Below are positions 50,180 to 63,000 of a stretch of DNA of 64,000 bases, one piece after another. This DNA comes from Asterochloris sp. CNOR1 (taxonomy: Eukaryota > Chlorophyta > Trebouxiophyceae > Trebouxiales > Trebouxiaceae), in NCBI GenBank assembly GCA_963969365.1, contig OZ017748.1:744001-808000 (forward strand), written 5' to 3'. The notes beneath the pieces are model-generated. The model was not told the origin of the DNA. It was given only the letters and a program-made list of their open reading frames with translations, and ran no database searches. Each line of letters begins with the position of its first letter. Position 1 is the stretch's first letter. The position numbers were made by a program, and so were the translations under genes.

Positions 50180-51986
50180 TCAGGGGACCTCCTTTGGAAC
50201 AGCCTGGGGCACATCTGGTGGTGGGCCCCGCTTGCCAGTGCAGTTCTTGCAGGTGAAGCGCGGCATTTTCTGTGCCTCCTCCTCGCTCATCCCCAGGCAG
50301 GACGGGTGATACCTGAAGCCAGCAGAAGGCCTTACAGGTAGGATGCTAGCTGGCATTGCCAGACTGGCAGCACAATGGCCAGTCACACGTGCTACGCGGT
50401 CGTGCTCCCAGAAGTACACTTCCTCTGCCAGTGGTTTTGTCAGAAAGCAGGCTGATTGCAGAGACAGTGAGGGCTGCTCTCCAGATGGCAGCCAGTGCAG
50501 CATGCAGGGCTCCCACCCGCTCCTGAGAGCTGCCTTGCTACCGCTGCTGCGATGTCCACTGACGCATGAGCAACACTGGACAAGCCGGCTTACCACTCAT
50601 CGCATTGCTCGCAGCAGATCATGGTGAGATCTGGATTGTAGGGAAGCTCACACTTGCAATGCCTACAGCAGAAGCGTGGCTTCACCTTGGTGCATCATGT
50701 CAGCAATCAAACTTGTCTGTGCTGCTCTGTACTCACACTGCAACCATCTCTGGCTCGTATGTATGTGTGGCTGGCTGCAGCAGGGCACTTCATAATCAGG
50801 GCAGGAAACACACAAGAAGACATCCGTCTGGAGAGGCAGGCCATATAAGGCAGACACTGGATGTGGCATCAGAAGCTGCTCAAGGTGCATCTCACATCGT
50901 ACGAGAATCTCTGGAAGAAGTCACTGTTGTTTACAGTCTCCAGCTTCTGCAGCAGCAAGCCATGCAGATAAATTCCTGAGATTGGAGATGCAGTTTCCCG
51001 TACAACCGCTTGTGATGCAGACCCTCTGTCATGTGCCTCCCTCAGAAGGGTGCCCCACTGCACACACCAGTGTCCAAAGCAGACTGCGTCCTGCACGGCC
51101 CCAACAGCCCTTGATGAATGCCGGCCACAATTTCGAAGCCTCTTGCAGGGGCATGCCTCACCTGATAATCTGCCAGACTTAGCACACGGCAATGCCCTTC
51201 AATTGAGCCTGCCACAATCTGGTCCTGGTGGGACGACCTGAACAGCTCCTTCTCCCCATGGAAGAACTGCAGATCAGATGGTGTCACACAGATGCTGGTC
51301 ACAGGTGCCAGGTGTAGCAGGCCGGCATTCAGAGCAGCAGTCTTGTCAAAGGCCTGGCACACTGCCATGGCTGGCGTAGCAAGGCAACACGTGATGTCCC
51401 TGATGCAGGAGCCTGGTAGACTGGCTCATGCAGCAGCGTCTACACTCCTGGCATGGTCCAGAAAAATTGGAGCTGCGGTCTTCAGGCTGCACAGATGACA
51501 TGCAGCAGCAGGCCCCAATGGCCAATAGCGCACTCACCTTTCTGCCGCCCAGGCTTTCCTCTGGCCTATAGAACCAGGCGACGTTCACCTTAATTGACTC
51601 AGCACCTTGGGATTTCTTGATGGGCCTTCTAATTTCCAGTATGCGGCCAATCTGCAGGGACACACTCAGGGCCTCACGCCAGGAAAAGCGGCAGGGCTAG
51701 CAGGCATATGTCAGGGGACTACCACGAAGTTGTGACTGCTGAACAAGTGCACACAATGCATGGCTTCGGAAGAAGCAGGGAAGCGCCTTTTGTGGCCATC
51801 AGAAGCCTTAGAAGGCCTGAGGCATGCTACAGCATAAGACAGCAAAGGCAGCAGGCAAATTCATTGTGCTAAGCAGACTGAGCTCACGAACTGTTGCTTT
51901 TTCTCCCCCTTAACCAGCACAGTGTCTCCAATACTGTAAGTGCTGTCCCCAACCTCAACGTGGCTCAGTCCGCTGGTTTTTGGCAT
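50180..51986 (-). CDS. BAH-PHD histone reader, EBS/SHL-like (copy 1)
   Basis: Plant EBS and SHL proteins use a BAH domain to bind H3K27me3 and a PHD finger to bind H3K4me, and repress floral genes; here a chromatin reader role is inferred. Six exons join in phase to 197 residues: 51986-51888, 51651-51538, 51266-51162, 50946-50896, 50685-50594 and 50312-50180. BAH: STYSIGDTVLVKGEKKQQF, VNVAWFYRPEESLGGRK, FFHGEKELFRSSHQD, IEGHCRVLSLADYQ. Linker: VNNSDFFQRFSYD. PHD: FCCRHCKCELPYNPDLTMIC, CEQCDEWYHPSCLGM and FTCKNC, with all C4HC3 ligands present. The acceptor of exon 5 (CCAAG) is weak but phase-correct. Its start codon faces copy 2 across 573 bp. Confidence 0.95.
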
Positions 51987-52559
51987 GCTACTGCCAGCGC
52001 ATGTGGGACTGCCTGCAATGCCAGAGTCACAATGTGAGACTTTTGAGCTCCTGTCCTGGATCTGCTCGGCTACGGTCCTGGAGTGGCAGGGGCAGGCTGT
52101 CCCCACGGGGGTCAAAGGTCAGTCATTAAGTTCCACGACTTCTGATTGATGCAGCTTGGACCCTCACCAGCCTTCTCGAAGCCCCTGGAGAAGCAAGTGA
52201 AATGGAAACTTCCCAAAAGTTCTGTTGATCAGAGACAACGGCTGACTGCAGGGTTGCACAGCTGCTCAGTTGGTCCGGCAATTGGGCGCTTGGGCGAGGC
52301 TCGCTAGGTCCTGCAATCAGAAACCTAATTGCCAGTCAAACGCCGACCAGATCTTGCACCTTATAGCGCTGGCAGATTCCAGGCGCATTGGTTGTACCTC
52401 GCCATCGTCTTTGTTAGCTTGTCAGTACATTGTTTGACTGCATGCTGCGTTGACAGGCAGTGCACCAGGTGCAGGCATTTCACGCCTTGTAATGACCAAG
52501 GCACCTCGGGTGACACCTTCTGCAAGTCTTGGGCAACCGGAACTTGTTGGCTGCTTGCT
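51987..52559. promoter_or_regulatory. Shared upstream region of the two BAH-PHD genes
   Basis: 573 bp between divergent start codons of related genes. No coding signal and no element recognised; a coordinate bidirectional promoter is possible. Confidence 0.45.
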
Positions 52560-53672
52560 ATGGCAGCGCCAATTTACAAGCCCGCAGTGGGAGACACCAT
52601 CCTGCTGCGAAACATCGGCGGGGCACCTTATGTGAGTCGGTCGTGAGCAAGCCTGCAATCAAGCTGGCAACCCACTGGCAGATATGAATTGACAACTTCC
52701 CGCATTTGCCCAGCTTGCAGAAGTCAAATCCATACGCCCGCGCACCCGCGAGCCACCACAGCTCCAGGTCCTATGGATCTACAGGCCAGAGGAATGCCCA
52801 TATGGCAGGCAGGTGCGCTGCATATGAGGACTGAGTCTAGTTGCCGAGGAGGACCAGGTTACCTGCCCAAATGGGCTTCAGTAACTTAGCCAAGAGGGGT
52901 TGGCAGCTTGCATCTCTGCATGGCCAAATGTGCTGCCTGTGACATGATTGTCAGTATGACAAGCTCCCATGTTGAAGTGCAGTCCTTCCATGGCAGGATG
53001 GAGGTCATGCGATCAGACCACATCGAGGCTCTCCTTCAGGACGTTGCCCATGTTGTGGGGAAATGCAAGATATGGAGCCTGGAAGAATGGCTGGTGGGTG
53101 GACTCTCACTGCAGCCTGGCATAAAGTCCACAGGCGAGCAGAGGACCCCCATGTGCCATGCAGAGTGGCAAAGCCGACCTGACTGATGATGCTCAATTCT
53201 TTTCCCGGTATCTGCTCAAGGTAGCAGCTGTGACACTGCATGCGCACTCAGGAGCCTTGACCAGTTTTTCCTTAAAAGCCTATCTGGAAGCTGCATTGAC
53301 TTCACTTGCAGGCTGCTTTCCAGAGATTTGTACCAGACAAAGTCCCAGTGTGAGCTCACTGCCTCTGTCTACCATTTCCTTCCCTCTCACTTGAGATCTG
53401 CAAGCCTCACAAAACTTGTAAGTCTTGCAGGCTGTGCTCCTGCTGCCTGCCACTCAACCCTGACATCTGGATGCTGGAATGCACTTTCTGTGGGCAGTGG
53501 TGAGGCACACACCTTGTTGCCAAGCTGATGATGCTTACTATCTTTTGTGCCAGCTGACTGAAGCGCTGCTGCTTGTGCCTGTGCCAGGTACCATCCAGAG
53601 TGCATTGGCTTGTCAGAGGATGCAGCCAGAACGCTGGTGGGGCAATTCTGTTGTGATTGCCAAATCACATGA
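52560..53672 (+). CDS. BAH-PHD histone reader, EBS/SHL-like (copy 2)
   Basis: A 187-residue relative of copy 1 with the same domain order. Seven exons join in phase: 52560-52631, 52714-52812, 52983-53093, 53164-53220, 53312-53347, 53396-53499 and 53588-53672. BAH: YKPAVGDTILLRNIGGAPY, VLWIYRPEECPYGRQ, SFHGRMEVMRSDH, VVGKCKIWSLEEWL. PHD: LCSCCLPLNPDIWMLECTFC, GQWYHPECIGLSEDAA and FCCDC, with the C4HC3 ligands present. Between the two domains it has an extra Cys cluster (ICKPHKTCKSC) absent from copy 1, which could bind metal or be structural. The protein ends CQIT right after the last zinc ligand. Divergence from copy 1 is large, so the pair is old or the copies have different ligands. Confidence 0.92.
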
Positions 53673-54004
53673 GCAGCATCTTAGGTGCACTGCTGTACAA
53701 ACAAAGCAGAGGCTCTATACACATGCTCTGTACACATGCTGCATCCCTGTCACCTGATACTCTGTCACCGGCCAGACCACTGTCCCAGCCACCCTTGAAT
53801 TGAATCCTCACTGCAATTCTACTGATGATTGAAGCATGCTTTCAGCATTTCAGCAGAACACAGACGGAGGCTGGCAACGCATTTGAAGAAGAGCAACTGC
53901 AGCGAGCAGGAGAGGCTTGTCTCAAGGAGTATGCACAAGGTTGCACATTTGACCCATTGAGGGACCTGGGGACACACTGAGATTTGGGCAGAGCCGTTGG
54001 GCGA
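53673..54004. other. Convergent intergenic region, BAH-PHD 2 and DYRKP
   Basis: 332 bp between two stop codons holding both 3' UTRs. A small direct repeat (ctctatacacatgctctgta, then cacatgctg) lies near 53711-53740. No TGTAA seen on either strand. Confidence 0.45.
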
Positions 54005-57000
54005 TCAGTTGGGGTTGAGGGGAGGGTACGGATGCTGCAGCCAGGGGTGCTGCAGTGCCTGCTCTGCTGTTGGACGTAGGTGGGGGTCCACGCACAGCAG
54101 ACTGCTCACAAAGTCTACAAAACCCTGGTCCACAGTGTGCAGTCGTTGCCGCAGGCTGGTGCGCTTGGGCCGGAGGAACTCATAGCGGCCCTGCGGGCAT
54201 GGCAGCACTGTAACTTAAGAGGCTTTAGCCATCCCGTGCAAGCCTGACATTTGACCAGACACAGCAGTCTTTACCCAAGCAAGCCAATATAATCTGCCTG
54301 CCAGCTTCCAGGCTAGCAGCGAGACTGTTTACAGTAGGCAGACTGGAGCAGCGAGAGCAACGCATGACTCTCGGTGACTTCTCCAGCTGCTCAGCTAGCC
54401 AAATGTTCAGTAACCCATGCATACCCGGCCTAGTGCAAGGCAGCACCCAAGCCAGTAGCCAATCCTGTTTATTGGGAGGGAGCAGCATCACAACTACCGA
54501 GCTGGCAGCATGGCCTCCCCTGAATGCTGGCCAGGGCAAGACGGCAATTTGGCCACACTTGTGCATCTAGCAACTCCTGCTGCCAGATCCTGATGTATCA
54601 ACAGCAGAAGTTGTGGCTTCAGCTGGCAGCATCCTTCAACCCATCTTCAGCCAGGTCAAGGGGGGCAGCACAGGAGCAAACAGAGGTTGCAACATTTTCG
54701 GTTCTTTTGATGGGAATGGAGCAGCGGCACAACCCTGTCCAGAGCACCTCAATGGAGCACCAGCGAGCCCACACATGCATCTCAGCTTCACTGCTCTTGA
54801 GCCAAAGGGGCAGGCAGGACGCCAGCCCAGAAGCTGCATCATGACATGATACCAGGCAGCCTGTTAGCTGCCAGAGCAGCGCCCCACCAACGCTTACCGT
54901 GCTGGATGAGCGCTCGTAAATAAGGCCCTGCCGCGTGTAGTAGCGGTGAGAGTAGCGCCCCTTGCGGATCATCCACTGGGGCACTTCCCCCAGAATCCCC
55001 TCCAGCCGTGCCAGCAGGGTGGCCAGGCTGTCATTCTGCAGGGCAGGGGTACAGGCAGACTGGTCGCATGAGGGGCAGGCAGCAGGGGTGCATGGAGAGG
55101 CGCCCTCAACAGGATGTGCTGCACCGCAGGGTCATGTTCGTCCCGACAACAGATTGTGCTGCACCGCAGGATCATGTTTGTCCCATGAAATGAATGTGCT
55201 GCACATTCAGTATTGCCACAGCAGAACGTGCTGCACCGCAGGGTCATGATTATGCCAAGCAGGGACCTCACAAAGTGCCCCTGCTCACACATTGCATGCG
55301 GGCAGCGACCAGGTGAAGGAGCAAGGCAGCAGCTGCTGCGCCCACAGAATCAATGTACTGCCGCTACCATGAAGACCAGCCAGAGCCTGGCCAGGCGGCT
55401 TCTGCATGGTGCTGACCTGCGTGTCATGCCTCAAAATCGCCTTAGGTAGCAGCTACGCCAGAAAGCAGCCCAAGAGAATGTAGGAGCCGCACAAGAAGCA
55501 CATGGACCATGGCTGTCTTACCTGGAACAGCACCAGCCCTGTCAACAGCTCCGCCAGGATGCACCCAAAGGACCAGATGTCCACTTTTTGATCATAGGGC
55601 AGCCCCAGGATGACTTCAGGCGCCCGATAGCTGCGAGACTGGACGTAAGAGCTCAGATGGTCTGTGACAAAGCACGAGGACCCCAGGTCGATGACTTTGA
55701 CCTCACACCTGCAAAAGGGCGATCAGAGCGGCATCAGCTTCAGTGCAGAATCATTAGGACCAGCCATGTACTGGTGACATAACAGGCGCCGCCGTGGGGG
55801 CAGATGGTGCCATGAACATGGGTTAGGCCTCACGATGGCAGGCACCATTGGATTTCAGCAAGTCATGCAGCCATGGCAGCCCAGAGACAGCCAGCAGAAC
55901 TTGGTATTCAGCAGAGCCATGATGTCAGCAATGTGTGGCACAGCAGACAGCAGACACCCAGACGCCTTTTCCACTGGGCCCAGGGCAGCATTTGTGGCTT
56001 GGCCTGCGCTGTCTCACAACGCAGCACTGTATTGTACCTGCTGTAGCTCTTGATGAGGATGTTTTCAGGCTTCAGGTCTGAGTGAATCAGTCCCAGGGAG
56101 TGCATGAAAGCTATGCTGCGCAACACCTGCAGGCAGTCACAGGCACAGCCTCTGCAGCACCGTAATCAAGAGGTCCTCAGCCCAGCAGACTTCTGGGAGG
56201 CACCAGATGGGCTGGCCCCATGTGCATGTCGCTTGGCCTTACTGCTTGAGCACCACAAAACTGGCTGACGAATGGCAGCTGCACCAGGGTGCTCTGCTGC
56301 TGCAGGTGCAGGCAGACAGTCTCGCCCCCAACGCAGAGCTTGGCACACCTGGTGGGCAATTTTCTGCAGGCGGGGCAGAGTAAAGTAGAGCTCGTCGCCG
56401 TTGTCCCTGTTGTACTTTTGAAACTCGTACAGGTTGGCGCGCAGCAGCTCGCACACCAGGAACAGGTGCTCCTGCACACACCGCAGGCGTCAGCTATAAA
56501 AAACAAAACCAGTTGGCGCTTGCTCAGTGCTGAGGCAGTGAGGCGCACTTGCAGGCCTGCCTGCATCTGCTGCAGATTGCATGGCTGAGCGCCACTGTGG
56601 AAGGTCTGCGCCAGGTGACCACAGACTGCATGGCATCGACAAATGTTGCCTTTGCAGCTAGCATGCTCAGTGCCATCTGCACCACCGCTAGGCGATCAGG
56701 ATTATCCTAGGTCAGCTCAGCTGCACTGTGACCATGTTGCAGCAAACCCTCAGAGTTGTTGTGCAGCTGACCTTGTAGTAGAAGTAGTCGTACAGGCGCA
56801 GCATGCCGTGCTCGTCGTCTGGGTCTGCATCGCTGACATACTTGAGCAGCTTGATCTCGTCCAAGCTCTGGTCAAAGTAGTCCTTGTTGTTCTGCAAAGC
56901 ACAGGGCAGTCAGCAGACCAGCACTAGCAGCCAGGCGGCTGCACATAGGTCTATTCTGGGCGAGCAGGGGTTGGCTGCGCAGGCAGGGGGCAGGACAGAG

Positions 57001-60000
57001 GTGCAAGCAGTCTGTGGCCTGAATGGCTGCTGCTCAAAGCAAGTTGGTAGGACAGCACAGGCACAAGCAGCTGGCTTTGGCGGCAACACCAGTGACAGGC
57101 ATGGCGTGCAGGTTACCTGGTGCAAGGCTTGCTAGAGTACAGTGTTCGCATGCACAGCAGGAAGGTGTGCACACTAAATAGGTGAGCATGGAGAGCGGGG
57201 CCCACCTTGATGATCTTCAAGCAGACCAGCATGCCCGTCTTGGTGTCCAGCGCCTGCACAGCCTTGCTGAAGGCAGCCGAGCCCAGGAAATCCATGATCT
57301 GCAGGCACCAGGTGCAAGCCTCTTGGCAAACAGAACTGAGCACACAACAGAAGATGCAAGTTGTGATGTACTGGCTGCTGCAGCTCTGTGGGGAGGCACC
57401 TGGCTCAGTTATGGGCTAGACCTGGCTGTGAATGTGCTCTGCAACAGCTCCTGCAGCAGCGCGTCAGGCCCAGCATCCTAACACTGCCCAGCTGCAGGCA
57501 CCTCACATGGAAGCTCCAGCACCAGCACAATTTCTGACCTCTGGCAGCACCGGGCCGTCTCTGACCAGCATGCGTTGGTAACTGTCGGCTGGCAGCAGAC
57601 ACTGACTGCTGCGGACTGGTCACCTGGTACCTCCCCGCCACCAGGTCGTTCACATGAATGGGGAAGTCCTTGGTCTCCTCAAACCCTGTGCGCTTGCTGC
57701 GGTGGATGACCTTGAGCAGCAGGGTCTCATACTTCTGGTCAATGTACTCCTGGTCATAGGTGTACTCTGCTGCCTGCTCCTCACCCCGCCCGCTGGTGGT
57801 CGCAGCATCTTCTGCAGCCAGCAACAGTCAGCTGTCAAGTAAGCTGTCGGTGTGGCTGCGGCCCAGTGAAGACTCCACACTCGCAGCTGGTGGCAGCCTC
57901 GTCTACAGGCAGGACACAACAAGCCATGGCAGGCTAGTTCAGAACTAAAGGAGATGATCGCTGTGCAGAGGCAGGGTACACCTGCCTGCTCCTGCTTGCC
58001 TTGCATGCTGCTGGCGACAAGTCTTCTGCAGGCGGTGAGATTGAGCAGTCAGGCAAGCTGTCACAGCAGCTGGCCCTGTGTGAGCATGCCATACTTGCTG
58101 GTGGCAGGTGCCGCTGCAAGCAGGCCCCTCTGCAGGCAGCCCCCTTTGAAATTCGCTGGGCAGCTAGGCACAGTCTGAGAGCAGCTGGCATTGTCTGGTG
58201 CCATGTCTGTGGATGCTGGGCGCCTTGTTGGTCTCAGCTGGGCGGCAGGGGTGCATATGAATCAGCTCTGCTACACTGGCCAGTGGGATGTGGCAGGCAG
58301 GCAGGGAAGCAGCACAGCTTGCGGTGCACGCATGCATGACTGAGTCGGTCAGAGGCCACATGAAGTGCAGCTGCAGCGGCAGCTGAACTGCTGCCCTGCT
58401 GGCATTCCCCACTGCAGACCAAGCTTGCCCACGGAGCCAGGAGGGGATGGCGGTTTGTGACAGGCAGCTCACCTTGCTCACGACCAGCAGCAGCAGAGCT
58501 GCTCTCTGAGTGGGCAGTGGCATGGGCTGGGGCAGCAGATCTTGCGGGCGCCACCACCGGTGGCGGCAGTGGCACCTCCAAGTCAGCAACGGGGTCCAAA
58601 CCTGCAGCAGCAGCAATACAGAGGACAGTGCAGTGATGCTTCATAGTTGTTGTTTTGCACTGCTCGCTTTCCAGCAGCCCACAGAACTTGGCACGCTGAG
58701 CACAAGCCCTGGCCTGTAGCAAACGCGGAGGGTACAGCCTTGTTCACCACCTAAGGCACCAAGAACTGTATGCTTTCAGCCTGCGCTCACAGCCAGGCAA
58801 GCAGTGCATCTGCACGGCAATTGGGGTTTGTCAGCAACATGTTGAAGACTATGAGCCTACCTGTTGAAGATGGTAGTGACTGAGAGGCGGCCAGCTGGTT
58901 GAGTACCTCGCTGGAGCTGGCGGCCCCAGGCTCTGCAGCATCATTGCTTGAGCCCCCAGCACCTGGCAATGCACCAGAAAGGTCCCTCCGTGCCAGGGTG
59001 ATCTCGTGCACGAGCCCATTTGCTGGCTGCTGGTGCTCTGCACATACGGCGTTTTGTCTTAGAGGGTAGCCACCTTTGGGATGCCAAAGCGCCCCAGAGA
59101 GCTCTGTGGCAAGAGAGATGGCACAAGCCACTCGTGACCAGAGAAAGATTGCGAAGAAGAACAGCGTGTGAATCACAGGCGGCTGCGAGGCAGCCGATGG
59201 GGAATGAGATGGAGCCAGTACAGATGCACAGGCAGCCTGCCAGGGGCATCAATGCAGGGCAGGCCTGCGCAGAGTGATGGTCCAGCAGCAATGCTCCCAA
59301 TAGGCCATTGAAATACAATGCTGTTAGCATTTCTCACCAAGCTGCTGTGGGGATTGCTGCTCGCTTTGCCCCGCATCGCTGCCCCACTGGGATGAGGATG
59401 CTCCCCCCGCACTGGCCTGCCTCTCAGCCACGTTCTCCAGCTCAATGTCTGTGATCACGTCGATCAGGGTACGCTGGGCGCCCTTGTTGCTGCCCTTGCG
59501 TTCTGCAGGCAGGCACGAATGCGCACGGTGAGTCTGCCACACTCATGGTCTTGTCTGGCAGGTTCTGCCTGTGGGGCGTGCCTCCACCACATGTCATCAA
59601 CCCCAGAAACGTGCTTCCCAATGCAGGGGCTGGACATCTTCAAGCTGAGCCCTGAGAGGCGCAGCACAAAGTCTCACATTTCTGGCCAGCCTGGCTGGTG
59701 AGACAACAAGTGATAATGTCTGGCAGGATGGCTACCTGCGTTCCATGCTGCGCCAAACCTATCTGAGACAGAATCCCAGGCATGATGCAGAGGCAATATG
59801 CTGCCAGCTGCACCCAGATTGCTGAAGGCTGCACGGCCAAAGCTCACCGGGGTCGGCCTGTGAGGAGACGCCGCTGCGCGTCGACACTGCCCTCAGATCC
59901 TCGTCGGTAGTGTAGCCAGAGCCCTGCAGGCAGCAGTTTGGAGGATCTGGCCTGCCAGCAGAGTCAGCGGACAGCCCTGAGCAAGACTGGCCAGTCATGA

Positions 60001-63000
60001 AGCCAGGTGATGGGCTGCCAGAAGTAGCAAAATGCTGAGCTTGGTGCGCATCAAGTGTGTTGCTAACCCGTTTGAAGAATGCAGCAATCCTGGTGTGAGA
60101 GCATTGTACAGGCACTACTGCCTGTGCTTCCCAGGCGTCCTGTCTGCTGTTCAAGTTGCGCTGTCCTGAGCGCCATGGCAGCCATTGCTGCTGTGCTCTG
60201 GGGGTCGCAACTGCCTCCACTAAGCCCCAGAAGGCGGTGGCCAATCAGCTCACGTGGTAAGACAGGCCACCCCCACTGGACGCCCGCCCAAACCCAGCAA
60301 ACCCAAACATGGGGCCCGTGGCAGCTGGCTCTGACGGCGGCGTGACTGGGAAGCTGAAGGGCTCCTGCCCCGGGGGTGTCTCCTTGTTGCGCGAGGAGGG
60401 TGTGCGCGGCTCCTGCCTGCAGGCAGAGGCACAGCAGTCTCAGCCTGCAACTGAACATGGCAGTCAGTGTGGCCTTTTTGCCTGGCGCAACCGTGTCCAA
60501 CACCCTGTGACCCTGCCACATTGCTCAGCAGGGGGACTTGTCAGACTGCTGAATGATTGGGGCCAAGCCAGTCTGGGTGCGCCAGAAAGCAGGAGCAGGA
60601 GCATGGTCATTGCCAGCCTGGCCGCAGGTCATGCAGGCATGACTCCACCACATGACAAGCACCCTCTGCTAAGAGATGCATGTGCTGGCGCAAGCTGGCA
60701 GGACACAGAGAGTCCTCACGCTGAGGTGGCGCTATGGACATCTGACGCTGACTTCACCACCAAAGGTGACTTCCTGCCACGGTCTGTGGCTGACTTTGCA
60801 GTGAAATATGTGAGGCCCATGGCAAAAGCTGCCTTGCTGGAGCGCAGCTGGTCAACCAAGCCAGGCAGCGTGATGCAAAAAGTTTGACTTCAAGCTGAGG
60901 TGTCACCGATCAGGTGGACAGCATTCAGGCAAGGGTATGCCCTGGGCAAGACCGGCTGCATGACTCACGTGAGGCGGGTGTTCACCGCTGCCAGCGTTTT
61001 GCCTGGCCCGTCCGCTCTGGGGCTGCCCAGAGATCCCAGGGCAATGCTGGAGCCCCCTGCCTCTTCCCGGCTGGTACTCTCCGGGCCGCCCGGCGGCTGG
61101 GATGCACCAGCTGCTGCCTCTCCTCCAGCACTGCCAGCTGCTGGGCTCCCATCTGCTGCCTCAGCAGCCTTGCCTGACTGCGAGCTGACCTCAGAATTGC
61201 CAGACGCCTCCCCTGACCCGAGCGCAGCTGTGACCTCATCACTCTCACTCCGCTGTGCATCCCCGTCCCCTGCTGGGGCCATGGGGACACCGTCCCCGCC
61301 CCTAGAGAGCCCAGGTGCAGCGCCAGAGTGCCCTGGCTGGCGCTGCTGCGGCTGCGGCACTTGCTCAAGGCTGTCTGAGCCTCTGCGTGAGCCTGACCCC
61401 TCAGGGGCAGCCACTGCCTCCTGTGTGCCTGCCGATGGCGAATGCATCCCAGCCTGAGGCTGAGCCTGGGCTGGCCTGCCAGGGACACCCAGCTTAGCCG
61501 CCTCCTCGCCAGGCTCCTCATCCGAATCGGCTGGGGGCACCACATGGGAGGGGCGGGGGGTCCCACTGCGCTTGAACGCATCTGTGACCCGCTCAAACAT
61601 GCCCATGAAATCCAGGTAGCCCCGAGTGCCTGAACAACCAAGAAGGCCTCAAACTGGGGCAGCACAGCAGCAGAGAGGAGCAGCAGAGAGGGGAGTGCGT
61701 GTTTTGCAGCCCAGCTGGTCTGGTCATGCTCACCACATCTTCCGGCATGCTGCACCGCTCTGCAGACTCAGACGTGCCTTCTCGGCGGCATCACAGGTGG
61801 CCTCAGGATGGCACAGCACCACAGCACAGGAGTGGCAACTCCCTCTTTAGGCCCATACCCAGCAGCAAGCAACAGTGTCCGACAGGCTGCCTCAGACACA
61901 GGTACAGGCTTCATAGTGAGCACGATCTTACCTGCAGGCACCTCCAGTTGCTGCTGCTGCTCATCCTGGTCCCTCTGCTGCTGCTGCTCCAGCCTGGCAG
62001 CCTGCGGCAACATGCACACGAGCTGAGGCTCCTGTTTGACGCCAACAGGAGGTGCAAAGCAAGAAAGTGAGCATGCAGGGCTGCAAGTCAGGCCTTTGGG
62101 CAGGCACTCATGACAGCCAGACACCAAATTTCTGAGCGCCTGCTGCAGGTCCAGCTGGCTGCCTATGGCTCAGCAGGACCTGGTCTCCCTTGCCCAGCAG
62201 CACTTATTGAAGACAGCATGGCCCTAACCCACCTGCAGCGCCTCTCGCGGGTCCAGTGAGCTGCGCTTGCTGGCTGCTTGGCTGCTGTCCCGGGAGGCAC
62301 ATGAGCTGTGACGCGAGCCGCCGCCTGTTCTCATACTCCCCGCCTTCAGAGTTCCACGCCCGGTGGACCCACTGGACCGCAGAGGCCTGCCGGCTGTCGA
62401 GGGCGGAGGCGCTGAGGCAAAGGTCATACCCTCTGCGCCTTCCAGAGCGCCCCCAGCAGCTGCTGCCTGCTGCTGGGTGCACTCGGCTGCAATGTCTGCC
62501 AGCGCGTCTGCCAAGGACTGCAGGGCAGGGATGAGTATGAGGTGTCTGTTGCAGCGTGATGCCAGAAGGACAACATGTCCTGTGCCCAGCTCACCATGCA
62601 GTGCCTGCAGCCAGCACTGCCAACCTGCTGACAAGCAGCTGTCAATCGGCTGTACCTGGCAAATCACCCAGCAGCACTGGCAGCCAGAGCAAAGCCGCCC
62701 TGACTGCCATGCTACCTGGTTACGCATGCAGTTAAGCACCAGCAACGGCCAGGGCGCCAAGCAGGCAGCCTTTTGTGCCCAGCTTATCAGCAGTGGCTTG
62801 CCCAGCTGCACCTGCAGGCAGCCGCCTGTGCACATGCAGCCCTCTCTGAAGGGTGCTTCCAGCAGGCTTCTACCAGTGCTGCCTGGCAGTCCTGCACTCA
62901 GCAAGAGGCCTTGCCTCGAGAGACTTAGGCTCTGGGTCCAATGGCATCGCTCTCAGCAGCAGCCCCAGATCTTGCAGCAGCATGCTTGCTAACTGATACA

